Below, piece after piece: positions 50,486 through 59,491 of a DNA stretch of 64,000 bases (position 1 is its first letter; the number at the start of each line of letters is the position of its first letter). Source of the DNA: Streptomyces cucumeris (GTDB lineage Bacteria > Actinomycetota > Actinomycetes > Streptomycetales > Streptomycetaceae); NCBI RefSeq assembly GCF_024295805.1, contig NZ_JANCLX010000005.1:248001-312000 (forward strand). Reading direction: 5' to 3'. The translations under genes and the position numbers were made by a program. The notes beneath the pieces are model-generated. The model worked only from the letters and a program-made list of their open reading frames with translations, did not search any database and was not told where the DNA came from.

Positions 50486-50529
50486 CGAGCGATCACTCGC
50501 GTTTCACAAGAATGCGAGTGAGCACTCGC
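50486..50529. promoter_or_regulatory. two TetR operator copies between MMPL and tetR
   Basis: CGAGCGATCACTCG (50486-50499) and CGAGTGAGCACTCG (50515-50528) are repeated 29 bases apart; the second lies in the palindrome GCGAGTG-AG-CACTCGC (50514-50529). Each copy is followed by CGTTT. They lie 90 bases from the MMPL start and 37 from the tetR start. Confidence 0.82.
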
Positions 50530-50565
50530 GTTTGTCAATCGAACACGAAGATCCGGAGATTGCGC

Positions 50566-51222
50566 GTGACCGAGAGCAAGGCAGCCCAGGCCGAGGGAGC
50601 CGCCAAGCCGCGCCGTCGGCAGGCGCGCGGTGAGCGCCGGGTCCAGCAGTTGCTCGACGCGGCCGCGAGCGTCTTCTGCCAGAACGGCTACGCCGGCGCG
50701 AGCACCAACGCGATCGCCCGCGAGGCGGGCGTCTCCCCGGGCACGCTGTACCAGTTCTTCCCGAACAAGGAGGCCATCGCGGTCGAACTGGGTGAGCGGC
50801 TGACCCATCAGATGCGCCAGGCCCACGGCCTGGTCTTCACGGTGGAGAACGCCGCGCTGCCGCTGGGCGAGATGCTGGACGCGGTCCTCGATCCGATGAT
50901 CGAGTTCAACTGCGCGAATCCCGCCTTCCTCGCGCTGATCAACTCCACGGACACCCCCGGCCCGGTCGTCGAGGAGCATGACGCACTGCACCTCACCCTT
51001 CAGTCCCGGGTGGAGGAGCTGCTCGGACTGCGCCATCCCGAACTGCCCGCCGACCGCCGCACCCGTACCGCCACCATGGCGTTCCACCTGTTCAAGGCCG
51101 GTCTCGATGTGATCCTGGCCCATGAGGGGGCGGAGCAGCGGGCGTACATCACCGAGACCAAGGACGCCCTGTACCGCTATCTCGCGCCGATCATCGGCAC
51201 CGAGGGCAGCCCCGTCCGCTGA
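50566..51222 (+). CDS. TetR-family regulator of the MMPL transporter
   Basis: 218 residues from the GTG at 50566, GGAG 7 bases upstream; the frame is open further up but would run through the operators. The HTH is YAGASTNAIAREAGVSPGTLYQFFPNKEAI after a basic N-terminus (KPRRRQARGERR). The C-terminal domain (about 75-218) includes a WHG/TetR_C-like helical core with LALINSTDTPGPV. It most likely represses the divergent MMPL gene and its own gene through the two CGAG...CTCG palindromes. Confidence 0.9.
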   Translation: MTESKAAQAEGAAKPRRRQARGERRVQQLLDAAASVFCQNGYAGASTNAIAREAGVSPGTLYQFFPNKEAIAVELGERLTHQMRQAHGLVFTVENAALPLGEMLDAVLDPMIEFNCANPAFLALINSTDTPGPVVEEHDALHLTLQSRVEELLGLRHPELPADRRTRTATMAFHLFKAGLDVILAHEGAEQRAYITETKDALYRYLAPIIGTEGSPVR

Positions 51223-51324
51223 CCCTGATCCGCCACCACCACCCCGGGCGCGCCCTGCACGGAAGGGGAGCGCGCGCGGGCGTGGCGCGCTGTTCACGAT
51301 CCGGCGCACCTCCGGCTTCCGGGA

Positions 51325-51341
51325 ATACCCCCTAGGGGTAT
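51325..51341. promoter_or_regulatory. CsoR-type copper operator
   Basis: ATACCCC-CTA-GGGGTAT, 7-bp perfect arms, matches the GC-tract palindrome bound by CsoR copper repressors. It overlaps a -10-like TATAGA (51339-51344) before copZ, so bound repressor would block initiation; copper would release it. The csoR gene is not in this window. Confidence 0.85.
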
Positions 51342-51424
51342 AGAGTTATGAGAGTCAGGAGACCCTGGGGCATCCGGCGTCTCCTGCGTCCCGACCATCA
51401 CGCCCACCCCACAGGAGAAAGTCC

Positions 51425-51664
51425 ATGAGCTCCGAGGCGAACACCGGCTCCGGCGTCACCACCGTCCTCCAGGTGACCGGAATGACCTGCGGCCACTGCG
51501 AGGGCGCCGTCACCGAGGAGCTCGGCGCCCTCGACGGCGTCTCCTCCGTGAAGGCCGTGGCCTCCACCGGACAGGTCACCGTCGTCTCCGCCGCCCCGCT
51601 GGACGACGAGGCCGTCCGCGCCGCCGTCGACGAGGCGGGCTACGAGCTCGCCGGCCGGGCCTGA
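51425..51664 (+). CDS. copZ: copper chaperone, heavy-metal-associated domain
   Basis: 79 residues, one HMA domain with the metal-binding motif MTCGHC (C22, C25) and the ferredoxin-like core VLQVTG...SSVKAVASTGQVTVVS. It hands Cu(I) to the N-terminal domain of the ATPase encoded 86 bases downstream. A ribosome site AGGAGAAA precedes the ATG. Expression is predicted to be copper-induced through the CsoR site. Confidence 0.94.
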   Translation: MSSEANTGSGVTTVLQVTGMTCGHCEGAVTEELGALDGVSSVKAVASTGQVTVVSAAPLDDEAVRAAVDEAGYELAGRA

Positions 51665-51750
51665 GCACCCCCGACTCCTCCCGCCGGGCCGTACCGCCCT
51701 GCTGATACAGACGCCGTACGGCACCGGCCCTCCTCCCAGGAGACCCAGAC

Positions 51751-54039
51751 ATGACCAGCACGGCTTCCGAAGCCGGGCACACGGCACAGGTCGAACTCGC
51801 CATCGGCGGTATGACCTGCGCCTCCTGCGCGGCGCGCATCGAGAAGAAGCTCAACCGCATCGACGGGGTGGCCGCCACGGTCAACTTCGCCACCGAGAAG
51901 GCCAAGGTGTCCTACGGGGCCGGGGTCGAGGTGACGGACCTGATCGCCACCGTGGTCAGAACCGGCTACACCGCCGAGGAACCCCGCCCGCCCGAGCCCG
52001 TGCCCCCGGCCGCGGCCACCGAGGCTCCCGGCGGGGCCGCGGACCGCCCCGGCCACGACGAGGACCGGCCGGACGCCCCGCGCCGCCGCCTGCTCATCTC
52101 GTTCGCCCTGTCCCTGCCCGTCGTCGTGCTGGCGATGGTGCCCTCGTTCCAGTTCGAGAACTGGCAGTGGCTCTCGCTCACCCTCGCCGCGCCCGTCGTC
52201 GTCTGGGGCGGCGCGCCCTTCCACAAGGCCGCCTGGAGCAACGCCCGGCACGGTGCGGCCACCATGGACACCCTCGTCTCGCTCGGCACCCTGGCGGCCC
52301 TCGGCTGGTCCCTGTGGGCCCTGTTCTTCGGACACGCGGGCATGCCCGGGATGCGGCACGGCTTCGACCTCACCGTCTCCCGCGCCGACGGCTCGTCCTC
52401 GATCTACCTCGAGGCCGCCGCCGGAGTGACCACCTTCATCCTCCTGGGCCGCTTCCTTGAGGCCAGGTCCAAGCGGGCGGCCGGAGCCGCGCTGCACGCC
52501 CTGCTGGAGCTCGGCGCCAAGGACGTCGCCGTCCTGCGCGACGGCCGGGAGGTCCGCGTCCCGGTCGGCGAGCTGGCGGCCGGCGACCGCTTCGTGGTCC
52601 GCCCCGGCGAGAAGATCGCCACCGACGGCACGGTCGTCGAGGGCGGCTCCGCCGTGGACGCCTCGATGCTCACCGGCGAATCGGTACCGGTGGACGTCGT
52701 CGTCGGCGACGCGGTCGCGGGCGCCACCGTCAACACCGCGGGCCGCATCGTCGTGGAGGCCACCCGCGTCGGCGCCGACACCCAGCTCGCCCGGATGGCC
52801 AAGCTGGTGGAGGACGCGCAGAACGGCAAGGCCGAGGTGCAGCGGCTCGCCGACCGGATCTCCGGGATCTTCGTGCCGATCGTGCTGCTCATCGCCCTCG
52901 GCACCCTGCTGGGCTGGCTGGTCGCCACCGGCGACGCGACCGCCGCGTTCACCGCGGCCGTGGCCGTCCTGATCATCGCCTGCCCCTGTGCGCTGGGCCT
53001 GGCCACCCCGACCGCCCTGATGGTCGGCACCGGCCGCGGCGCCCAGCTCGGCATCCTCATCAAGGGCCCCGAAGTACTGGAGTCCACCCGCCGGGTCGAC
53101 ACCGTCGTCCTGGACAAGACCGGCACCGTCACCACCGGCCGGATGCGGCTGCGCGGCGTCGTCACCGCACCCGGCACGGACGAGGAGGTGCTGCTGCGCC
53201 TCGCCGGTTCCGTGGAGCACGCCAGCGAGCACCCGGTCGCCCGCGCCATCGCGGACGGCGCGGTCGAACGCGTCGGCTCCCTCCCGGTGCCCGAGGGCTT
53301 CACCTCCGTCGCGGGCCTCGGCGTCCGGGGCGTGGTCGACGGGCACAAGGTGCTCGTGGGCCGGGAGAAGCTGCTCGGCCAGTGGGCCGTCGAACTGCCC
53401 GAGGAGCTCGCGTCCGCCAAGGCCGCCGCCGAGGCGGAGGGCCATACGGCCGTCGCCGTGGCCTGGGACGGCGAGGCGCGCGGCATCCTGCTGGTCGCCG
53501 ACGCGATCAAGGAGACCAGCGCCGACGCCGTCACCCAGCTGCGCGCCCTCGGTCTCACCCCGGTCCTGCTGACCGGGGACAACCGGCTGGTCGCCGAGTC
53601 CGTGGCGCGCGAGATCGGCGTCGAGGAGGTCATCGCCGAGGTCCTGCCCGAAGAGAAGGTCGATGTCGTCAAGCGGCTCCAGGGCGAGGGCCGTACGGTC
53701 GCCATGGTGGGCGACGGCGTCAACGACGCGGCCGCGCTGGCCACCGCCGACCTCGGACTCGCCATGGGCACCGGCACCGACGCGGCCATCGAGGCGGGGG
53801 ACCTGACCCTGGTCCGCGGCGACCTCCGGGTGGCGGCCGACGCGATCCGGCTGGCGCGCCGGACGCTCACCACCATCAAGGGCAACCTCTTCTGGGCGTT
53901 CGGCTACAACGTCGCCGCGCTGCCGCTCGCGGCGGCCGGGATGCTGAACCCGATGATCGCCGGAGCGGCCATGGCGTTCTCATCCGTTTTCGTCGTCACC
54001 AACAGCCTGCGACTGCGGGCCTTCACGGCATCCACATAG
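51751..54039 (+). CDS. copA: copper-exporting P1B-type ATPase
   Basis: 762 residues. One N-terminal HMA domain (MTCASC, C23/C26), eight membrane helices, the transport motif CPC (C411, C413 in [13 protein letters not shown]), TGES (MLTGESVPV), phosphorylation site DKTGT (D455), HP motif [12 protein letters not shown] and the hinge [13 protein letters not shown] together with the C-terminal helix YN...[13 protein letters not shown] defines Cu(I) specificity. It pumps Cu(I) out of the cytosol. The copZ-copA pair lies behind the CsoR operator and is closed by a terminator. Confidence 0.96.
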   Translation: MTSTASEAGHTAQVELAIGGMTCASCAARIEKKLNRIDGVAATVNFATEKAKVSYGAGVEVTDLIATVVRTGYTAEEPRPPEPVPPAAATEAPGGAADRPGHDEDRPDAPRRRLLISFALSLPVVVLAMVPSFQFENWQWLSLTLAAPVVVWGGAPFHKAAWSNARHGAATMDTLVSLGTLAALGWSLWALFFGHAGMPGMRHGFDLTVSRADGSSSIYLEAAAGVTTFILLGRFLEARSKRAAGAALHALLELGAKDVAVLRDGREVRVPVGELAAGDRFVVRPGEKIATDGTVVEGGSAVDASMLTGESVPVDVVVGDAVAGATVNTAGRIVVEATRVGADTQLARMAKLVEDAQNGKAEVQRLADRISGIFVPIVLLIALGTLLGWLVATGDATAAFTAAVAVLIIACPCALGLATPTALMVGTGRGAQLGILIKGPEVLESTRRVDTVVLDKTGTVTTGRMRLRGVVTAPGTDEEVLLRLAGSVEHASEHPVARAIADGAVERVGSLPVPEGFTSVAGLGVRGVVDGHKVLVGREKLLGQWAVELPEELASAKAAAEAEGHTAVAVAWDGEARGILLVADAIKETSADAVTQLRALGLTPVLLTGDNRLVAESVAREIGVEEVIAEVLPEEKVDVVKRLQGEGRTVAMVGDGVNDAAALATADLGLAMGTGTDAAIEAGDLTLVRGDLRVAADAIRLARRTLTTIKGNLFWAFGYNVAALPLAAAGMLNPMIAGAAMAFSSVFVVTNSLRLRAFTAST

Positions 54040-54080
54040 CTTCACCGGCTCCCCATAAGCCGCACAACACCCATACATGG

Positions 54081-54106
54081 GAGCCTCGATCTTCAAATCG
54101 AGGCTC
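54081..54106 (+). terminator. terminator after copA
   Basis: GAGCCTCGAT (54081-54090) pairs with ATCGAGGCTC (54097-54106) around CTTCAA and is followed by TTGCCCTTG. It lies 42 bases after the copA stop. Confidence 0.8.
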
Positions 54107-54157
54107 TTGCCCTTGTACGCCCGTTATGGCAAGAGACGCAGATCACAGGCAACCGAA

Positions 54158-54370
54158 CGTAACCATTTCGGGGGGTCGCGAGTCTAATGGGACGGTGGGG
54201 ATTCGTCTTGGGGGATGAATCCCGCTACGCGTGGCCGGGGCGAGGTACTCGGGGAGCTTTGAGCGGCCCTCCCGTAGGTACTCGTCCCGGCAGATCGCGC
54301 CGCAATGCCGCCTGTGCGGCCCGTGGACGCCCGGCCGGATCCCGTGGGGGGAATCCGAACCGGGACATGG
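54158..54370 (+). other. non-coding stretch with a promoter-like element; possible small RNA
   Basis: Between the copA terminator and a second plus-strand terminator no convincing gene exists, yet CGTAAC (54158-54163) and a TCTAAT hexamer (54183-54188) form a possible ECF-type or vegetative promoter on the plus strand. The sequence after it is structured (GGGATTCGTC...GATGAATCCC). A transcript of about 230 bases ending at the next terminator would fit. Bases 54429-54595 hold nothing recognisable. Confidence 0.35.
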
Positions 54371-54428
54371 GAAGCGCCCCGCTCCGACCCGTGGGGGGAT
54401 CGGAAGCGGGGCGCTTTCTGATTTTTTT
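54371..54428 (+). terminator. strong intrinsic terminator with T7 tract, plus strand
   Basis: AAGCGCCCCGCT (54372-54383) pairs with AGCGGGGCGCTT (54405-54416), extended by CCGA/TCGG, and is followed by TTTCTGA and seven T (54422-54428). It must end a plus-strand transcript, but the copA mRNA already has its own terminator and no gene lies between. On the minus strand it may also aid termination after gltA, although no T-tract faces that way. Confidence 0.85.
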
Positions 54429-54595
54429 GGGGGCTCGGTTCTGCTCCGGGGCGCTGAAGCCCCTGTCGACGGTCGACCGGGCTCGCCCCTTCGCCTCACT
54501 CGCCCGGAACCGGGCGAGTCCGGAGACGCAACGGTGCCCCACCCTTCCGGCATGCGCCGGGAGAGCGGGGCACTCAGAGACGGAAGAGACTGCGC

Positions 54596-55885
54596 TCAGC
54601 GCTGCTCGACCGGGATGAAGTCGCGCTCGACCACGCCCGTGTAGATCTGGCGCGGGCGGCCGATACGGGAGCCCGGCTCCTTGATCATCTCGTGCCACTG
54701 CGCGATCCAGCCCGGCAGCCGGCCGAGCGCGAACAGCACGGTGAACATCTCGGTGGGGAAGCCCATCGCCCGGTAGATCAGACCGGTGTAGAAGTCCACG
54801 TTCGGGTAGAGCTTGCGCTCGACGAAGTAGTCGTCGGCGAGGGCGTGCTCCTCCAGCTTGAGGGCGATCTCAAGGAGCTCGTCCGACTTGCCGAGGGCGG
54901 AGAGGACATCGTGCGCCGCCGACTTGATGATCTTCGCCCGCGGGTCGAAGTTCTTGTAGACGCGGTGCCCGAAGCCCATGAGCTTCACGCCGTCTTCCTT
55001 GTTCTTCACCTTGCGGATGAAGGTGTCGACATCGCTGCCCGCGGCCTGGATGCCCTCGAGCATCTCCAGCACCGACTGGTTGGCGCCGCCGTGCAGGGGG
55101 CCCCACAGGGCGCTGATGCCCGCCGAAATGGAGGCGAACATGTTGGCCTGCGAGGAGCCGACCAGCCGCACGGTGGAGGTCGAGCAGTTCTGCTCGTGGT
55201 CGGCATGCAGGATCAGCAGCTTGTCGAGGGCGCTGACGACGACCGGGTCGAGCTCGTACTCCTGGGCCGGAACCGAGAAGGTCATCCGCAGGAAGTTCTC
55301 GACGTAGCCGAGGTCGTTACGCGGGTAGACGAACGGGTGGCCGACCGACTTCTTGAAGGCGTACGCCGCGATGGTCGGCAGCTTGGCCAGCAGCCGGATC
55401 GTCGAGAGGTCGCGCTGCTTCTCGTCGAAGGGGTTGTGGCTGTCCTGGTAGAAGGTCGACAGCGCGCTGACCACCGAGGAGAGCATGGCCATCGGGTGGG
55501 CGTCGCGCGGGAAGCCGTCGTAGAAGCGCTTGACGTCCTCGTGGAGCAGCGTGTGCGTGGTGATCTGCTCGCGGAAGGTGGCCAGTTCGTCCACCGTGGG
55601 CAGTTCACCGTTGATCAGCAGGAAGGCCGTCTCCAGGAACGTGCTGCGCTCCGCCAGCTGCTCGATGGGGTAGCCGCGATAGCGCAGGATGCCCTGCTCA
55701 CCGTCGAGGTAGGTGATCGCGGATTTGTACGCGGCGGTGTTGCCGTAACCGGAGTCCAGGGTCACCAGACCGGTCTGGGCACGCAGCTTGCCGATATCAA
55801 AGCCCTTGTCGCCGACGGTGCTGTCGACCACCGGGTAGGTGTACTCGCCGTCCCCGTACCGCAGTACTACAGAGTTGTCGCTCAC
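54596..55885 (-). CDS. gltA: citrate synthase
   Basis: 429 residues from the GTG at 55885 (VSDNSVVLRYGDGEYTYPVV), the usual type I start; an in-frame extension upstream lacks family sequence. Catalytic residues are in LHADHEQNCSTSTVR, GFGHRVYKNFDPR and NVDFYTGLIYRAMG (His, His, Asp). The length and the N-terminal small domain fit the hexameric, NADH-sensitive type II of Gram-negatives and actinobacteria. It condenses acetyl-CoA and oxaloacetate at entry to the TCA cycle. It is a single gene. Confidence 0.96.
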   Translation of the reverse strand: MSDNSVVLRYGDGEYTYPVVDSTVGDKGFDIGKLRAQTGLVTLDSGYGNTAAYKSAITYLDGEQGILRYRGYPIEQLAERSTFLETAFLLINGELPTVDELATFREQITTHTLLHEDVKRFYDGFPRDAHPMAMLSSVVSALSTFYQDSHNPFDEKQRDLSTIRLLAKLPTIAAYAFKKSVGHPFVYPRNDLGYVENFLRMTFSVPAQEYELDPVVVSALDKLLILHADHEQNCSTSTVRLVGSSQANMFASISAGISALWGPLHGGANQSVLEMLEGIQAAGSDVDTFIRKVKNKEDGVKLMGFGHRVYKNFDPRAKIIKSAAHDVLSALGKSDELLEIALKLEEHALADDYFVERKLYPNVDFYTGLIYRAMGFPTEMFTVLFALGRLPGWIAQWHEMIKEPGSRIGRPRQIYTGVVERDFIPVEQR

Positions 55886-56037
55886 GTCATCCCTCACCGA
55901 CGTCCTGGTTCTCTTCTTCGAGGTGCCCTGACTCCCCCCACCTTCCCCCATCCGGACGATGGACGTGCACTCGGGGTCGGCCAAAGGGCCTTTTGGCGGC
56001 ACTCAGTGCCGCTTTCACGCCCATCCTGCCCCGTTCG

Positions 56038-58278
56038 TCATCGTTCGGAAACCCTGTGGGCATCCTCGACCCGTCCTTGGCCGCCGAGCCGGTGGTCCAG
56101 TGCCGTGCAGCGCCTTCCCGCCGAAACCGTACGCACCGCCTGCCCGAGCGCGCGACGCGAGCCGACCAGCACCACAAGGCGCTTGGCGCGCGTCACCGCG
56201 GTGTAGAGCAGGTTGCGCTGGAGCATCATCCAGGCTCCGGTGGTCACCGGAATCACGACGGCCGGGTACTCACTGCCCTGCGAGCGGTGGATGGTCACCG
56301 CATAGGCGTGAGCCAGCTCATCCAGCTCGTCGAAGTCGTACGGCACCTCCTCGTCCTCGTCCGTCAGCACGGTCAGCCGCTGCTCGTCGGTGTCGAGGGA
56401 GGTGACGACTCCAACCGTGCCGTTGAAGACTCCATTGGCCCCTTTCTCATAATTGTTACGGATCTGGGTCACCTTGTCGCCGACACGGAAGATCCGGCCG
56501 CCGAAACGGCGCTCCGGGAGGTCCGGGCGGGCCGGGGTGATGGCCTGCTGAAGCAGTCCGTTCAGCGCGCCCGCGCCCGCCGGACCGCGGTGCATCGGGG
56601 CGAGAACCTGCACGTCACGCCGGGGGTCCAGACCGAATTTGGCGGGCAGGCGACGGGCCGCGACATCGACCGTGAGCCGCCCGGCCTCCTCGGTGTCGTC
56701 CTCCACGAAGAGGAAGAAATCGGAGAGCCCCTGGGTGAGCGGCGGCACCCCCTCGTTGATCCGGTGGGCGTTGGTGACCACACCGGACTGCTGGGCCTGG
56801 CGGAAGATCCGGGTCAGCCGCACCGCGGGGACCGGGCCGCCGGGGGCCAGCAGATCGCGCAGCACCTCCCCGGCACCGACGCTGGGGAGCTGGTCCACAT
56901 CGCCGACGAAGAGCAGGTGCGCACCCGGCGGAACCGCCTTGACCAGCTTGTTGGCCAGCAGCAGATCGAGCATGGAGGCCTCGTCGACCACCACCAGATC
57001 GGCGTCCAGCGGGCGGTCCCGGTCATACGCGGCGTCCCCGCCGGGCTTGAGCTCCAGCAGCCGGTGGACGGTGGACGCCTCGGCGCCGGTCAGCTCGGCG
57101 AGCCGCTTGGCGGCCCGGCCGGTGGGGGCCGCCAGCACCACCTTGGCCTTCTTGGCGCGGGCCAGCTCCACCACGGACCGGACGGTGAAGGACTTGCCGC
57201 ACCCCGGGCCGCCGGTGAGCACCGCGACCTTCTCGGTGAGCGCCAGCCGCACCGCCTCCCGCTGCTCGGGGGCCAGCTCGGCGCCGGTGCGGCCGGCCAG
57301 CCAGGTCAGCGCCTTCTCCCAGTCCACCCCCTGGAAGGCGGGCATCCGGTCCTCCTCGGTGCGCAGCAGCCGCCGCACCTGACCGGCCAGCGAGAGCTCC
57401 GCGCGGTGGAACGGGACCAGATAGACCGCCGCGACCGGATCGCCGCCGTCCGGGGCGGGGACCCGCTCCCGCACCACGCCCTCCTCGGCGGCGAGCTCGC
57501 CCAGGCAGTCGATCACCAGGCCGGTGTCGACCTGGAGCAACTTCACCGCGTCCGCGATCAGTTGCTCCTCGGGGAGATAGCAGTGGCCGTTGTCCGTGGA
57601 CTGGGACAGGGCGTACTGGAGACCGGCCTTGACCCGGTCCGGGCTGTCATGCGGAATGCCGACGGACTGGGCGATCTTGTCGGCGGTGAGGAAGCCGATG
57701 CCCCAGACGTCGGCCGCCAGCCGGTACGGCTCGTTCTTCACCACGGAGATCGAGGCGTCTCCGTACTTCTTGTAGATCCGCACCGCGATGGAGGTGGAGA
57801 CGCCGACGCCCTGGAGGAAGATCATGACCTCCTTGATGGCCTTCTGCTCCTCCCAGGCCGCGCCGATCATCTTGGTGCGCTTGGGGCCGAGCCCGGGGAC
57901 CTCGATCAGCCGCTCCGGCCGCTGCTCGATGACGTCCAGGGTCTCGACGCCGAAGTGCTCGGTGATCCGGTCGGCGATCCGCGGACCGATCCCCTTGATC
58001 AGACCGGAGCCCAGATAGCGGCGGATGCCCTGGACGGTGGCGGGGAGGACGGTGGTGTAGTTCTCCACGGTGAACTGCTTGCCGTACTGCGGATGGGAGC
58101 CCCAGCGGCCCTCCATCCGCAGTGACTCGCCCGGCTGGGCGCCCAGCAGCGAGCCCACGACGGTCAGCAGATCGCCCGCGCCACGGCCGGTGTCGACCCG
58201 CGCGACCGTGTAGCCGTTCTCCTCATTGGCGTAGGTGATCCGCTCCAGAACCCCTTCGACCACCGCGAGTTTGAGCAT
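56038..58278 (-). CDS. recD2: SF1B ATP-dependent DNA helicase, RecD2 type
   Basis: 746 residues from the ATG at 58278 (MLKLAVVEGVLERITYANEE). N-terminal OB-like and HhH regions (GSGLIKGIGPRIADRI and VPGLGPKRTKMIG) precede the helicase core: motif I LTGGPGCGKSFT, Ia VLAAPTGRAAKRL, II VVVDEASMLD, III LFVGDVDQLPSVG, and C-terminal YAVTIHRSQGSEYPAVV with LYTAVTRAKRLVVL. This is the stand-alone RecD2 form without RecBC partners, a 5'-3' helicase for repair of replication problems. Confidence 0.92.
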   Translation of the reverse strand: MLKLAVVEGVLERITYANEENGYTVARVDTGRGAGDLLTVVGSLLGAQPGESLRMEGRWGSHPQYGKQFTVENYTTVLPATVQGIRRYLGSGLIKGIGPRIADRITEHFGVETLDVIEQRPERLIEVPGLGPKRTKMIGAAWEEQKAIKEVMIFLQGVGVSTSIAVRIYKKYGDASISVVKNEPYRLAADVWGIGFLTADKIAQSVGIPHDSPDRVKAGLQYALSQSTDNGHCYLPEEQLIADAVKLLQVDTGLVIDCLGELAAEEGVVRERVPAPDGGDPVAAVYLVPFHRAELSLAGQVRRLLRTEEDRMPAFQGVDWEKALTWLAGRTGAELAPEQREAVRLALTEKVAVLTGGPGCGKSFTVRSVVELARAKKAKVVLAAPTGRAAKRLAELTGAEASTVHRLLELKPGGDAAYDRDRPLDADLVVVDEASMLDLLLANKLVKAVPPGAHLLFVGDVDQLPSVGAGEVLRDLLAPGGPVPAVRLTRIFRQAQQSGVVTNAHRINEGVPPLTQGLSDFFLFVEDDTEEAGRLTVDVAARRLPAKFGLDPRRDVQVLAPMHRGPAGAGALNGLLQQAITPARPDLPERRFGGRIFRVGDKVTQIRNNYEKGANGVFNGTVGVVTSLDTDEQRLTVLTDEDEEVPYDFDELDELAHAYAVTIHRSQGSEYPAVVIPVTTGAWMMLQRNLLYTAVTRAKRLVVLVGSRRALGQAVRTVSAGRRCTALDHRLGGQGRVEDAHRVSER

Positions 58279-58423
58279 GGACCGACCGTACCGCCGGGGC
58301 CCGACAGCCGGTCCGCCGACGGTCGGCGGCTGTGGACAACCGGCCGGGACGGACCGCCGGGGCCGATCATCGCGGAGTATCACGATCCGGTTTCGGGGCG
58401 GACCGAGCTCTTGTCGATGTCCC

Positions 58424-58460
58424 GTGTAATCGATTCCAATCCTCCGTGTAATCGATTCCA
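58424..58460 (+). promoter_or_regulatory. tandem LacI operators before the ribose operon
   Basis: GTGTAATCGATTCCA occurs twice as an exact direct repeat (58424-58438 and 58446-58460), 22 bases apart, about two helical turns. Each is a near-palindrome around ATCGAT, the common LacI-family centre CG. AGGAGG (58463-58468) follows directly, so bound repressor would also cover the lacI ribosome site DNA. It is the likely site of autoregulation and control of rbs. Confidence 0.88.
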
Positions 58461-58474
58461 CGAGGAGGTGGACG

Positions 58475-59491
58475 ATGCCGGCCATCAAGGACGTGGCGCA
58501 ACGGGCCGGGGTGTCCGTCGCGACGGTTTCGCGGGTGCTCAACCAACACCCCTCCGTCCGCGCCGACACCCGGGAGCGCGTACTCGCCGCGGTCGCCGAC
58601 CTCGGCTACCGCCCCAACGCCGTCGCCCGCTCGCTGCGCACCGACCAGACCCGGGCCCTGGGACTGGTCATCAGTGACGTGCTGAATCCTTTCTTCACCG
58701 AGCTGGCCCGCTCCGTCGAGGACGCCGCCCGCGACCTGGGCTACAGCGTGGTGATCGGCAACGCCGATGAGCGGCCCGAACTCCAGGATCACCACGTCCG
58801 CACCCTGATGGACCGCCGTATCGACGGGCTGCTGATCTCCCCCACCGACGGCGGCTCGCCGATGATGCTGGACGCCGCCCGTACCGGTACGCCCATGGTC
58901 TTCGTCGACCGCTGGATCGAGGACGAGAGCCTGGCGTCGGTGCCCGTGGTGCGCACCGACGGCCGGGACGCCATCCGCGATCTGGTGGCCCATCTGCATG
59001 CGCTCGGCCACCGCAGGCTCGCCATCATCGCGGGCCCGGCGGCCACCACCACCGGACGTGAGCGGGTGGACGCCTTCCGGGCGGCACTGCGGGAGTTCGG
59101 CCTCACGCTGGACGACGGCCATATCGGCCAGGGCGACTTCCAGGCGGACAGCGGACGCCGGGTCACCGCCCGGTTCCTCGATCTGCCGCGCCCCCCGGAC
59201 GCCATCTTCGCCGCGGACAACCTGATGGCGCTGGGGGCGATGGACGAGATCCGCGCACGGGGCCTGCGGGTGCCCGGCGACATCGCGCTCGCCGCGTTCG
59301 ACGACATCCCCTGGTTCGTCCACACCGATCCGCCCATCACCGCCATCGCCCAGCCCACCGGGGAACTCGGCCACGCCGCCGTCCGCGCGCTGGTCGACCT
59401 CGTCGAGGGCCGTCCCGCGGAGTCGGTGACCCTCTCCGCCCGCCTGGTCACCCGCCGCTCGTGCGGCGAGCCCGAAGGGAGCAAGCCATGA
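58475..59491 (+). CDS. LacI-family repressor of the ribose operon
   Basis: 338 residues. N-terminal HTH PAIKDVAQRAGVSVATVSRVLNQ with the hinge helix PNAVARSLRT; effector domain with ALGLVISDVLNPFFTELARS, GLLISPTDGG, DGRDAIRDLVAHLHALGHRR and FDDIPWFV. The start has AGGAGG 6 bases upstream. It overlaps the rbsA start by ATGA and is thus the first gene of its own operon. The ligand is probably ribose. Confidence 0.92.
   Translation: MPAIKDVAQRAGVSVATVSRVLNQHPSVRADTRERVLAAVADLGYRPNAVARSLRTDQTRALGLVISDVLNPFFTELARSVEDAARDLGYSVVIGNADERPELQDHHVRTLMDRRIDGLLISPTDGGSPMMLDAARTGTPMVFVDRWIEDESLASVPVVRTDGRDAIRDLVAHLHALGHRRLAIIAGPAATTTGRERVDAFRAALREFGLTLDDGHIGQGDFQADSGRRVTARFLDLPRPPDAIFAADNLMALGAMDEIRARGLRVPGDIALAAFDDIPWFVHTDPPITAIAQPTGELGHAAVRALVDLVEGRPAESVTLSARLVTRRSCGEPEGSKP

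Noticed and set aside
54143..54618. Small open frames on both strands between copA and gltA
   Set aside because: They run through the terminator hairpin and lack ribosome sites and conserved motifs.
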